Below, one piece after another: positions 51,809 through 60,338 of a DNA stretch of 64,000 bases. How positions within the stretch are numbered: position 1 is the first letter of the stretch; each line of letters opens with the position of its first letter. A model generated the notes under the pieces. The model was not told where the DNA came from, ran no database searches, and saw nothing but the letters and a program-made list of their open reading frames with translations. The stretch is from Nereida sp024640765 (GTDB taxonomy: Bacteria; Pseudomonadota; Alphaproteobacteria; Rhodobacterales; Rhodobacteraceae). The stretch lies in assembly GCA_024640765.1 (NCBI GenBank), contig JAHEEK010000005.1, forward strand, positions 62,001 through 126,000, in the 5' to 3' direction. A program made the position numbers and the translations under genes.

Positions 51809-52663
51809 TTAGATTGCGGCTTTGATACTTTCTTCGAGGTAAATCTCACGAAGACGCTTGGTCAACGGACCTGGCTGACCCGACCCGATTGGCGAGTCAT
51901 CAATTTGCACCACGGGCATTACGAAAGTGGTCGCAGACGTAATGAAAGCTTCGTCCGCAGCCTTGGCTTCTTCCATCGTGAACGAACGTTCCTCGACGGT
52001 GATTTGTGCAACGCGCGCGAACTCAAGTACGGCTTTGCGTGTAATCCCATGAAGAATCTCATTGCCCAAATGACGCGTAATCAGAACGTTGTCTTTGATA
52101 ATATACGCGTTGTTTGATGTGCCTTCGGTTACGAAACCATCTTGGACCATCCATGCATCATCAGCACCCTGTGCTTTTGCAGCCATCTTGCCCATTGAAG
52201 GATAAAGAAGCTGAACAGTCTTGATGTCACGACGGCCCCAGCGTTGATCCTCGATTGAGATCACTTTCATGCCTTTGTCAGCAACGGGGCTTTGCGCCAG
52301 GCCGGGCTTGTTTTGCGTGAACAGAACAATGGTTGGCTCTGCATCTTTTGGATAGGCAAAATCGCGATCGGCCGCACCGCGTGTAATCTGAAGGTATACC
52401 AGACCATCTGTGATCTCGTTGCGCTCAACCAATTGGCGGTGAATTTCCAACAGCTCGTCTTTGGTGACCGGATGCGCCATCTCAAGCTCGTTAAGTGACC
52501 GCTCAAGACGCACAGCATGGCCGTCAAAATCAAGCAGCTTGCCGCCAATGACAGAAGTGACCTCATAGACCCCATCAGCAAACAAAAAGCCGCGATCAAA
52601 GATCGAAACAGTAGCTTCGTTTTCCGGCAGATATTGGCCGTTCACATATACAGTGCGTGTCAT
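51809..52663 (-). CDS. dat: D-amino-acid transaminase (PLP fold type IV)
   Basis: This 284-residue class IV aminotransferase has SIFDRGFLFADGVYEV at about 20-35, the PLP lysine Lys148 in RWGRRDIKTVQLL, and the phosphate-binding VTEGTSNNAYII. These features fit D-alanine/D-glutamate aminotransferases better than branched-chain enzymes. Expected reaction: D-alanine plus 2-oxoglutarate to pyruvate plus D-glutamate, reversibly. It is the last gene of an operon after dgcN and dgcA, which consume D-glutamate, supporting a catabolic direction. Strict D-specificity is inferred. Confidence 0.85.
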   Translation of the reverse strand: MTRTVYVNGQYLPENEATVSIFDRGFLFADGVYEVTSVIGGKLLDFDGHAVRLERSLNELEMAHPVTKDELLEIHRQLVERNEITDGLVYLQITRGAADRDFAYPKDAEPTIVLFTQNKPGLAQSPVADKGMKVISIEDQRWGRRDIKTVQLLYPSMGKMAAKAQGADDAWMVQDGFVTEGTSNNAYIIKDNVLITRHLGNEILHGITRKAVLEFARVAQITVEERSFTMEEAKAADEAFITSATTFVMPVVQIDDSPIGSGQPGPLTKRLREIYLEESIKAAI

Positions 52664-52683
52664 ATCAGTTTCTCTCTTTTTCC

Positions 52684-53646
52684 TTAGCCCCAGAGGGGTG
52701 CTGCAGGAGCGTGCACGCCCGCCGCATCGAATAACAATGGTGTATCGCGGTCTTCCGCCAACAAAAGCGGCCCGTCAAGGTCCGTGAACTCTGCACCTTG
52801 GGCAACAATTGTCGCAGGTGCCATCGCAAGTGACGATCCAACCATGCAGCCAACCATCACTTGAAAGCCTGCCTCACGCGCTGCGGCGTTCAGGGCTAGC
52901 GCCTCGGTTAAACCACCGGTTTTATCCAGCTTGATGTTCACCATATCGTATTTGCCCGCCAACTTTGGCAAGCTGGCACGGTCATGGCATGCCTCATCCG
53001 CACACACCGGCAACGGGCGGTCAATCTCGCCCAACATGTCATCGGCACCTGCGGGAAGTGGCTGTTCAACCATCTTTACGCCCAGACGGATCAAATGCGG
53101 CGCAAGCTCTGAATATACCTCGGCAGACCAGCCTTCGTTAGCATCAATGATGATCGGCGTATCAGGCGCACCGGCGCGCACCGCTTCAAGACGCGGCATG
53201 TCATCAGGTGTCCCAAGTTTGATCTTCAAAAGCGGGCGCGCGGCATTTTTGGCAGCCTGTGCACGCATATTTTCCGGCGTATCAAGCGACAGCGTGTAGG
53301 CCGTAATCTCGGGCTTAGGCGCGGCGACACCGATCAAGTCCCACACCCGAACGCCTTTTGTCTTTGCCTCAAGATCCCACAACGCACAATCAACCGCGTT
53401 CCGCGCAGCACCGGCAGGTAGCGCTGACTGCAGCGCAGGACGGTCAATGTCTACGGGAAGGTTGTTGATCTGATCGGTCACCGACTGCAGCGTTTCATCA
53501 TAACGGGCATAGGGCACACATTCGCCCCAACCGGTAACACCATTGCGCGTCACCTTGACCGTAAGCACTTCAGCCGCGGTCCTTGAACCGCGGCTAATGG
53601 TAAAGACCTGCGCTAACTTGAACTTATCAGCGTGGACTTCGATCAT
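52684..53646 (-). CDS. dgcA: N-acetyl-D-glutamate racemase/epimerase DgcA (enolase superfamily)
   Basis: This 320-residue muconate-lactonizing-type enzyme has the base motif LLKIKLG (KxK, about 140-146), metal ligands in IIDANEGW, VEQPLP and CADEACHD, and the opposing lysine in NIKLDKTGGL. These motifs are shared with L-Ala-D/L-Glu epimerases. Coupling to dgcN (4-base overlap) marks it as DgcA, which epimerises N-acetyl-D-glutamate to N-acetyl-L-glutamate. If the partner were ignored, dipeptide epimerase would be the alternative call. Confidence 0.88.
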   Translation of the reverse strand: MIEVHADKFKLAQVFTISRGSRTAAEVLTVKVTRNGVTGWGECVPYARYDETLQSVTDQINNLPVDIDRPALQSALPAGAARNAVDCALWDLEAKTKGVRVWDLIGVAAPKPEITAYTLSLDTPENMRAQAAKNAARPLLKIKLGTPDDMPRLEAVRAGAPDTPIIIDANEGWSAEVYSELAPHLIRLGVKMVEQPLPAGADDMLGEIDRPLPVCADEACHDRASLPKLAGKYDMVNIKLDKTGGLTEALALNAAAREAGFQVMVGCMVGSSLAMAPATIVAQGAEFTDLDGPLLLAEDRDTPLLFDAAGVHAPAAPLWG

Positions 53647-54644
53647 AGCGCTTCCAGCGCATCGACCAGCTTTTCAGCACCAAAACGGTAAGGATCAGTG
53701 GCTGGCAAACCCATGCGGCTTTCAATGTCAGCAAGATAAGCTTTGGCTTCGTCTTCGCCCATGTGCTGGGTGTTCACAGACACGCCGATGACTTGACACG
53801 CAGGGTTGGCAACGCGGGCCAGTGGCAACGCCATGTCGCGTAGCTCCTCAAGGCTGGGCTGCTGATACTCGGGTAAACCGCGCATGTGATCGCGTGTTGG
53901 TTCATGAGCCAACACAATCGCATCAGGCTGACCACCGTGGATCAAGGCCATCGTCACGCCGGAATAAGAAACGTGGAACAAGCTGCCCTGCCCTTCAATG
54001 TGATCCCAATGATCTGCATCATTGTCAGGGGTCAGGTATTCAACAGAGCCGGCCATGAAATCAGCAACCACAGCATCAAGCGGCACGCCACCACCGGTGA
54101 TCAGAATACCCGTCTGACCTGTGGGGCGGAACGTCGACTTCATGCCACGCTTGCGCATTTCCGCATCCATGCACAGACCAGTGTACATCTTGCCCACAGA
54201 GCAATCTGTGCCAACAGCCAGACAACGCTTACCTGTGCGCTTTTTGCCGTTAGCAATCGGGTAAGCAACAGACGGGATACGTACGTCAAACAACGTGCGG
54301 CCATTCACGCGGGCGGCGGCCATCAATTCGTCTTCGTCACGCAGCAAATTATGCAAGCCAGACGCGATATCATAGCCAAGCTGCAGCGCTTTCACGAGGA
54401 TCTCTTTCCACGCGTCAGAAATCACGCCGCCACGGTTGGCCACACCAATCACGAGCGTTTTCGCACCAGCAGCCAAACCTTCTTCAAGTGTCATGTCAGG
54501 CAGACCAACATCCGCACCGCAGCCTTCCATACGGAACTGACCAACCGAGTTTTCAGGGCGCCAATCAGCAATGCCGCGCGCCACCTTTGCTGCAAGTTGA
54601 TCAGGGGCATCGCCGAGGAACAGAAGGTAAGGTGTCTGAATCAT
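53643..54644 (-). CDS. dgcN: D-glutamate N-acetyltransferase DgcN (DUF1611 family)
   Basis: This 333-residue DUF1611 protein has an N-terminal Rossmann-like domain (PYLLFLGDAPDQLAAKVARG) and a C-terminal P-loop-like domain with CLAVGTDCSVGKMYT (about 151-165), plus ITGGGVPLDAVVADFMAG. Characterised marine homologues acetylate D-glutamate as the first step of D-glutamate use. ATG 54644 has GGAG 8 bases upstream; the frame is open for another 200 bases, but that part is the divergent promoter. First gene of dgcN-dgcA-dat. Confidence 0.88.
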   Translation of the reverse strand: MIQTPYLLFLGDAPDQLAAKVARGIADWRPENSVGQFRMEGCGADVGLPDMTLEEGLAAGAKTLVIGVANRGGVISDAWKEILVKALQLGYDIASGLHNLLRDEDELMAAARVNGRTLFDVRIPSVAYPIANGKKRTGKRCLAVGTDCSVGKMYTGLCMDAEMRKRGMKSTFRPTGQTGILITGGGVPLDAVVADFMAGSVEYLTPDNDADHWDHIEGQGSLFHVSYSGVTMALIHGGQPDAIVLAHEPTRDHMRGLPEYQQPSLEELRDMALPLARVANPACQVIGVSVNTQHMGEDEAKAYLADIESRMGLPATDPYRFGAEKLVDALEAL

Positions 54645-54714
54645 TTTAGAAACTCCATTTTCTTCACATATCCACGGTTTGGCGCAATATATTCTCCCTA
54701 AATCGACAAATTTC

Positions 54715-54726
54715 CGCATTAATGCG
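54715..54726. promoter_or_regulatory. Palindrome in the dgcN-mcl1 divergent promoter
   Basis: CGCATTAATGCG is a perfect 12-base palindrome, 71 bases upstream of dgcN and about 130 bases upstream of mcl1, within AT-rich DNA. It could be an operator for either gene. No regulator gene lies nearby in the window. Confidence 0.35.
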
Positions 54727-54856
54727 CAAGAATATTCGAAGAATTCCCGAAAATGTGAAAATGCTGCACATGCAAGACAGTCCTTGCGGACGCGCAGGCA
54801 ACAATGTATCGAATTACGATAAGTATACGCAACTTCATTACGCACGAGGCCGACAT

Positions 54857-55816
54857 ATGTCTTTCACCCTGCAACCCAGCCCTGCCGCCCGCCCGAACCG
54901 CTGCCAATTGTTTGGACCCGGCTCAAACACCAAGCTGTTTGAAAAAATGGCGGCTTCTGCAGCAGACGTGATCAACCTTGATCTTGAGGACTCAGTCGCC
55001 CCAACGGACAAAGATGTTGCCCGCAAAAACGTCATCGAAGCGATCAATGACGTGGACTGGAACACAAAGACATTGAGCGTTCGAATTAACTCACTCGATA
55101 CCCCGTATTGGTACCGCGATGTAGTTGATCTGCTTGAGCAAGCCGGCGACCGCCTTGATCAAATCATGATCCCTAAAGTTGGCTGCGCGGCTGATATCTA
55201 CGCAGTTGATGCACTTGTCACAGCAGTGGAGGCCGCGAAAGGCCGCAGTAAGCGGATCGCATTGGAAGTCATCATCGAAAGTGCGGCAGGCATTGCACAT
55301 GTCGAAGAAATCGCTGCCGCCTCACCCCGTCTCGAAGCGATGAGCCTTGGTGCAGCTGATTTTGCGGCAAGCATGGGAATGCAAACAACTGGCATCGGCG
55401 GCACCCAAGAAAACTATTACATGTTGCGCGGCGAAACACAGCATTGGTCAGACCCTTGGCACTGGGCGCAGGCAGCAATTGTTGCGGCATGCCGCACGCA
55501 CGGCGTTCTGCCCGTGGACGGCCCTTTTGGCGATTTCAGCGATGACGCGGGCTATGTTGCACAAGCCAAACGCAGCGCAACTTTGGGCATGGTTGGCAAA
55601 TGGGCCATCCACCCCAAGCAAATCGCATTGGCCAATCAAGTGTTCACCCCCTCAGACGAGGCAGTCGCAGAAGCAAGCGAAATTCTGGCGGCAATGGCAC
55701 AAGCCAAAGCCAACGGTGAAGGTGCCACAGTCTATAAAGGTCGGCTGGTCGATATCGCCTCGATCAAACAAGCCGAAGTCATCGTAAAGCAATCCGAAAT
55801 GATCAGCGGCGCTTAA
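54857..55816 (+). CDS. mcl1: L-malyl-CoA/beta-methylmalyl-CoA lyase
   Basis: This 319-residue CitE-like lyase starts MSFTLQPSPAARPNRCQLFGPGS, the conserved opening of Rhodobacter Mcl1. It has metal-binding DLEDSV (about 42-47), RINSLDTPYWYRD and the Mcl1-typical GAADFAASMGMQTTGIGG. It cleaves malyl-CoA to glyoxylate and acetyl-CoA, and beta-methylmalyl-CoA to glyoxylate and propionyl-CoA, in the ethylmalonyl-CoA pathway for acetate assimilation. ATG 54857 fits the family start. Divergent from dgcN. Confidence 0.92.
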   Translation: MSFTLQPSPAARPNRCQLFGPGSNTKLFEKMAASAADVINLDLEDSVAPTDKDVARKNVIEAINDVDWNTKTLSVRINSLDTPYWYRDVVDLLEQAGDRLDQIMIPKVGCAADIYAVDALVTAVEAAKGRSKRIALEVIIESAAGIAHVEEIAAASPRLEAMSLGAADFAASMGMQTTGIGGTQENYYMLRGETQHWSDPWHWAQAAIVAACRTHGVLPVDGPFGDFSDDAGYVAQAKRSATLGMVGKWAIHPKQIALANQVFTPSDEAVAEASEILAAMAQAKANGEGATVYKGRLVDIASIKQAEVIVKQSEMISGA

Positions 55817-55956
55817 GCGCGCCTACGACATTGAGAAAACCTAAACGGCGGGCCGCGATGACCCCCGTTTCTATTGTGCTGTTTTCTGATCCGCAGTTGC
55901 ATCATGCGCGCCTTGACGCCATATAACCAAGCAACAGGCAGATAAAGCGGTAGACC

Positions 55957-56922
55957 ATGACACATTACCTCGATTTTGAAAAACCCCTCGCCGAGATTGA
56001 GGGAAAAGCTGAAGAGCTTCGCGCGATGGCACGCGGCAATGAGGAAATGGACATCTCTAAAGAGGCCGCTGCGCTGGATAAAAAAGCAGCAGACATGCTG
56101 GTCGATCTTTACAAAAATAACCTGACGCCGTGGCGCAAATGCCAGATCGCGCGTCACCCAGAGCGGCCTCACTGCAAAGATTACATTGAGGCGTTGTTTA
56201 CAGAATATACCCCGCTTGCTGGTGACCGCGCGTTTGGGGAAGACGACGCCGTTATGGGCGGCCTTGCACGTTTCAACGACGCGCCAGTTGTCGTGATCGG
56301 CCACGAAAAGGGCTATGACACCAAAACGCGGCTCGAGCGTAATTTCGGCATGGCGCGCCCTGAAGGCTACCGCAAAGCGGTTCGGTTGATGGATATGGCA
56401 GATCGATTCGGCCTGCCTGTTATCACGCTTGTGGACACCCCCGGCGCCTACCCTGGCAAAGGCGCTGAAGAACGCGGGCAAAGCGAGGCAATCGCGAGAT
56501 CAACTCAAAAATGCCTTCAGCTACGCGTGCCGCTGGTATCTGTTGTCATCGGTGAGGGTGGCTCCGGCGGGGCGGTTGCATTTGCCACGGCCAACCGCCT
56601 GATCATGCTGGAGCACTCTGTTTATTCGGTCATTTCACCCGAGGGCTGCGCATCTATCCTTTGGAAAGACGCGGAAAAAATGCGCGAAGCCGCAGAAGCA
56701 CTGCGTTTGACCGCGCAAGATCTGACAAAGCTTGGAATTTGCGACAGCATCATCAAAGAAGCACTTGGTGGTGCCCATCGGAATATTGATGATACGATTG
56801 CAGACGTTGGCAAAGGCATCAGCGAGATGCTGGCAACGCTTGGCAAGATGAGCCCTAATGAGCTGCTCAAAGAGCGCCGTCAGAAGTTCTTGGACTTGGG
56901 CAGCAAGGGCCTTGCGGCTTAA
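55957..56922 (+). CDS. accA: Acetyl-CoA carboxylase carboxyltransferase subunit alpha
   Basis: This 321-residue subunit (MTHYLDFEKPLAEIEGKAEELR) has a carboxyltransferase core including RPEGYRKAVRLMDMADRFGLPVITLVDTPGAYPG and GEGGSGGAVAFA, and the end typical of AccA. It forms the AccAD carboxyltransferase that makes malonyl-CoA for fatty acids. The gene stands alone. About 140 bases separate it from mcl1 with nothing else recognised. Confidence 0.96.
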   Translation: MTHYLDFEKPLAEIEGKAEELRAMARGNEEMDISKEAAALDKKAADMLVDLYKNNLTPWRKCQIARHPERPHCKDYIEALFTEYTPLAGDRAFGEDDAVMGGLARFNDAPVVVIGHEKGYDTKTRLERNFGMARPEGYRKAVRLMDMADRFGLPVITLVDTPGAYPGKGAEERGQSEAIARSTQKCLQLRVPLVSVVIGEGGSGGAVAFATANRLIMLEHSVYSVISPEGCASILWKDAEKMREAAEALRLTAQDLTKLGICDSIIKEALGGAHRNIDDTIADVGKGISEMLATLGKMSPNELLKERRQKFLDLGSKGLAA

Positions 56923-56986
56923 CTGAGCCACCTGTCATAGGCCGCATCTAGCGCCGCGCGGCTTACACCGTAAAACTTAATGTGCA

Positions 56987-57709
56987 TTACTGAGGCCGCT
57001 TGAAGCCAGCCTCATCCAAAAGCACGTCTGATGCGCCTTCAATATCTGACTGCAGACGCTTGCGGAAATCATCAAGCGGCAGACCTGCAGGTATGACGGG
57101 CAAAAACTCAACAACAGCCGCACCCGGTTTGCGCATAATGCCTGTGCGCGGCCAAAACACGCCAACGTTGGTCGCCACCGGAACACACGGCTGTTGCAAT
57201 TGATCATAGATCACGGCCGTGCCCACTTTATAGGGCTTCTCAACACCCGGTGCGACGCGCGTTCCTTGGGGATAAATAATCAACTGACCGGGGTGTTTCA
57301 CACCTGCCTGTACGTCAGTCTTCATCTTCTCAATTGCTTGCATTTTCTTGCCGCGATCAACAGCAATGCAATCCAGCCGCCACGCATAAAGCCCGATAAC
57401 CGGCGTATAAAGAATTTCCTTTTTCATGATGAAACGCGCAGAGGGACAAGCTGTAAAGATCATCATAATGTCGAGGAAGGACTGGTGCTTGGCGGCGACA
57501 ATCACCTCACCAGAAGGGGGTGTGCCGCGCACCTCGACTTTCAGACCCACCATCGGACGGGCAAGAAAGAACACGATCCGTGAGAAAGACTTGCACGCAG
57601 ATAGCGCACCACGGCGATCAAAAATCGCCCACGGCATCCAAAGCAAACCAACGATCGGCATGAGAAAATAAATAAGGCCAACAAAAACAAGCGAGCGCAA
57701 ATACTGCAT
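56987..57709 (-). CDS. plsC: 1-acyl-sn-glycerol-3-phosphate acyltransferase
   Basis: This 240-residue membrane-associated acyltransferase has an N-terminal hydrophobic segment (about 4-28), the HX4D motif KHQSFLD (about His74) and YPQGTR (about 147-152) of the PlsC family. It makes phosphatidic acid from lysophosphatidic acid. The start immediately follows the ftsX stop, so it is the third gene of an ftsE-ftsX-plsC operon. Confidence 0.93.
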   Translation of the reverse strand: MQYLRSLVFVGLIYFLMPIVGLLWMPWAIFDRRGALSACKSFSRIVFFLARPMVGLKVEVRGTPPSGEVIVAAKHQSFLDIMMIFTACPSARFIMKKEILYTPVIGLYAWRLDCIAVDRGKKMQAIEKMKTDVQAGVKHPGQLIIYPQGTRVAPGVEKPYKVGTAVIYDQLQQPCVPVATNVGVFWPRTGIMRKPGAAVVEFLPVIPAGLPLDDFRKRLQSDIEGASDVLLDEAGFKRPQ

Positions 57710-58606
57710 TTAGCGAAGTCCTGACAAAGTACGAAGAGCCGCCGCGCGTGTTGCGGCAAAGGCCAAAATAGCCCCAAGCGGCGGAATAAGAACGGGCGAC
57801 AGCCAACCAAGCCCCTCAAAACCGAGACCGGTCAAAAAGCCGCCTTCGGCCCCGTTCGGAAGTAAGATAATCGCCACGATACCAGCGGCTGTACCTGCCG
57901 CAGCGCCAATCAAACCGCGCAGCGTAAAGCGACGCACAAACGCCCCGGCAATGAATGTATCGCGGGCACCAACAAGCCGCAGCACACGAATTACCTGAGC
58001 GTTCGCAGCCAAAGCCGCATTAGCCGCCAGCGTAATCATCGCAGCAGTCGTGATCCCAATAAGCCCAAGCGCAATCCACCCCAGCATCCGCAAAGCCCGC
58101 GCAGCATCAACCAACGGCGCACGCCAACGGCTATGATCGTCCAGCACGGCCCCAGGTGCCTCAGCCGCTAAACGCAAGCGCAGACCCGCGGCATCAAGAC
58201 CTTGTGGACCCTGCACAACATCAACCAAACGGGGCAGTGGCAACTCTTCGAGAGGCACATCAGGCCCAAACCACGGCGCGAGAAGTGCGCGCTGCTCATC
58301 AGGCTCAAGTGCACGCGCCGACGCGACACCTGCGGTTTGGTCCAGCACTTTCAATACGGCCAACGTTTGCGCCTCAACCTGATCGGCGGGCGCGGATATC
58401 CGGATGGTAACGCTGCTGTTCAGCTCAGCTTCCCAACGGTCCGCCAAGCGCCCTGTTGAAACGGATAAAGCCAAAGCAAACACAGCCAAAAACGCCATTG
58501 CACCGGCGGCAAAAACCGTAAGACGTGCAGTAAACCCAGTGGGCGGCACAACTGTGTCCGAAGCTTTGTTGGGTGCAATCATAAGGCGCAATGTATCCGC
58601 TATCAT
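57710..58606 (-). CDS. ftsX: Cell division protein FtsX
   Basis: This 298-residue membrane protein has TM1 at about 28-48, a large periplasmic loop (about 50-165) and three C-terminal segments, the MacB/FtsX topology. With FtsE it regulates septal peptidoglycan hydrolases. The sequence is divergent, as FtsX loops usually are, but the position 3' of ftsE with a 4-base overlap settles it. Confidence 0.92.
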   Translation of the reverse strand: MIADTLRLMIAPNKASDTVVPPTGFTARLTVFAAGAMAFLAVFALALSVSTGRLADRWEAELNSSVTIRISAPADQVEAQTLAVLKVLDQTAGVASARALEPDEQRALLAPWFGPDVPLEELPLPRLVDVVQGPQGLDAAGLRLRLAAEAPGAVLDDHSRWRAPLVDAARALRMLGWIALGLIGITTAAMITLAANAALAANAQVIRVLRLVGARDTFIAGAFVRRFTLRGLIGAAAGTAAGIVAIILLPNGAEGGFLTGLGFEGLGWLSPVLIPPLGAILAFAATRAAALRTLSGLR

Positions 58607-59274
58607 AGCTCAGCCCCCGCAGATTGAAGGCGTTTGTTAGATATCCGCAAAATGCGCGTTGAGACTTGCGGTTTCGCGGCACGGATAAGCGCAATATCGT
58701 GGGTCGCCACCATGACCGTTTTGCCCATTTTGTTTAGCTCAACCAATAACTGCAGCACCCGTTGGGACATATCCCAGTCAATATTGCCCGTAGGCTCATC
58801 AGCCAAAATCACATCAGGTGACAAAATCACTGCGCGCGCTAGTGCTGCGCGTTGTCTCTCCCCGCCTGATAGTTCGGGTGGAAATGCGTGCATCCGGTCA
58901 CTCAGGCCAACCCATGCAAGTAGATCATGCAGGTCAGAGCCTACAGTCCTCCCCTGCACCATCAACGGAAGGGCCACATTATCTGCGATGCTCAGATGAT
59001 CCAAAAATTGACAGTCTTGATGCACCACACCAATGCGCGTGCGCACATCTGCAACCGCATTGCGGTCCATGACCCGTGGGTCTTGACCAAAAAGTGTTAC
59101 TGCGCCACCCGTTGCTTGCAACTCCGCGTACATCAGCTTTAGCAACGTTGACTTACCAGCACCTGAAGGCCCCGTCAGAAAGTGAAAAGAGCCGGGCGCA
59201 ACCTGCAAAGTCATGCCCTGCAACAACGGCTCACCACCGCGGTAGGAGTAGCTTGTATCGCGTAATTCAATCAC
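58603..59274 (-). CDS. ftsE: Cell division ATP-binding protein FtsE
   Basis: This 223-residue ABC ATPase has Walker A GPSGAGKST (35-43), Q-loop VVHQDCQFLDHLSI, signature LSGGERQRAALARA, Walker B ILADEPTGNID and switch His in VATHD. The start is taken at GTG 59274 (VIELRDTSYSYRGG) because AAGGAT lies about 9 bases upstream and it matches family N termini; an ATG at 59307 would add 11 residues. Works with FtsX at the division septum. Divergent from the zinc-ribbon gene. Confidence 0.92.
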   Translation of the reverse strand: MIELRDTSYSYRGGEPLLQGMTLQVAPGSFHFLTGPSGAGKSTLLKLMYAELQATGGAVTLFGQDPRVMDRNAVADVRTRIGVVHQDCQFLDHLSIADNVALPLMVQGRTVGSDLHDLLAWVGLSDRMHAFPPELSGGERQRAALARAVILSPDVILADEPTGNIDWDMSQRVLQLLVELNKMGKTVMVATHDIALIRAAKPQVSTRILRISNKRLQSAGAEL

Positions 59275-59449
59275 TGCCTGTTTATCCTTCACGCGTATCC
59301 CTCGCATTGCACGCCTTCATGCAGCAACATTTGCAATGTTTCAATCACAGCGCCTGTGTTTTGATTGTCTGATTGATATTGTTGCTTATTTATGGACAAT
59401 TAGCGATGAAGGACAGGCAACACGTCTGTTAAATGGTAAGGTAAGCAAG

Positions 59450-60337
59450 ATGCGGCTGATTTGTCCGAACTGTGATGCGACATATGAGGTTCCCGACGAC
59501 GTGATCCCTGATGAGGGCCGCGACGTGCAGTGCTCAAGCTGCAATGTGACGTGGTTTCAGGCGCCGGCCAAAACCGCCGCAAACACAGCACTTGATGACA
59601 CTCTGACGGCATCAATGGCCGAGACTGTTCTGGATGACATCGCCAGCGAAAGCGTAGAAGGTCCAACGCCGTGGGTCCGCGGCCAACAAGCCGACGGCGG
59701 CCCACGCAGCACCATGACCCCAGAGGTTGAGAATATTCTGCGCCAAGAAGCCGAGTTTGACAAAAAGCAACGGGCCGCAACCACGTCCCCGCTTGAAACG
59801 CAAACCGAACTTGGGCTTGAGGACAGCTCAGCACAGATCACAACCCGCGAGGGCCAAGAAAGCAGCGCGGTAGATCGTCTGTCACGATTGCGCGGAATTG
59901 AGGCCGAGGAAATTGCGGCGGTAACAAATGCGCCCAAAGCGCCCTCGTCGGCACCGCGCCGTGAATTGCTGCCAGATATTGAGGAAATCAACTCAACGCT
60001 CAGCACGAACCAAGCGGCATCTGCGCAGGACACGACACATCAAGAGCGCGCAGATCGCAAGCAGTTCAGGACCGGCTTTTTCGGCATGCTAAGCATCACG
60101 GCGGCAGCACTTGCTCTCTATGTCTATGCGCCCCAAACAAAAGACGCCCTGCCGCAAGTTGCGCAGCCAATAGATGGCTACGTGACCTTTGTGGATAGGG
60201 CTCGCGGCAAGCTGGATGAAGGCCTAAGTGCGTTTTCCCAAACCGCGAACTCTTGGATGGAAAAGGCGACTGTGTCAGTGAACGGGTCGGCTACGCGCGA
60301 CATACCCGCCTTACCGGCCGAGCCTGACGCAGGTTAA
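59450..60337 (+). CDS. MJ0042-type zinc-ribbon membrane protein
   Basis: This 295-residue protein has an N-terminal zinc ribbon (MRLICPNCDATYEVPDDVIP...VQCSSC; Cys5, Cys8, Cys28, Cys31), a long, charged, low-complexity middle and one membrane segment (about 209-228). A roughly 65-residue periplasmic tail follows. This architecture recurs beside ftsEX in Rhodobacterales but has no assigned function. Cytoplasmic zinc finger plus a single anchor suggests a sensor or adaptor. ATG 59450 is chosen because it starts the zinc ribbon. Converges on the DUF4175 gene. Confidence 0.85.
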   Translation: MRLICPNCDATYEVPDDVIPDEGRDVQCSSCNVTWFQAPAKTAANTALDDTLTASMAETVLDDIASESVEGPTPWVRGQQADGGPRSTMTPEVENILRQEAEFDKKQRAATTSPLETQTELGLEDSSAQITTREGQESSAVDRLSRLRGIEAEEIAAVTNAPKAPSSAPRRELLPDIEEINSTLSTNQAASAQDTTHQERADRKQFRTGFFGMLSITAAALALYVYAPQTKDALPQVAQPIDGYVTFVDRARGKLDEGLSAFSQTANSWMEKATVSVNGSATRDIPALPAEPDAG

Positions 60338-60338
60338 C

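Noticed and set aside
53886..54701. Plus-strand open frame of about 270 codons opposite dgcN
   Set aside because: Mirror of a well-supported gene; no ribosome site, no motif.
55813..56481. Minus-strand open frame opposite the start of accA
   Set aside because: Antisense to conserved AccA codons, no start signal and no recognisable protein.
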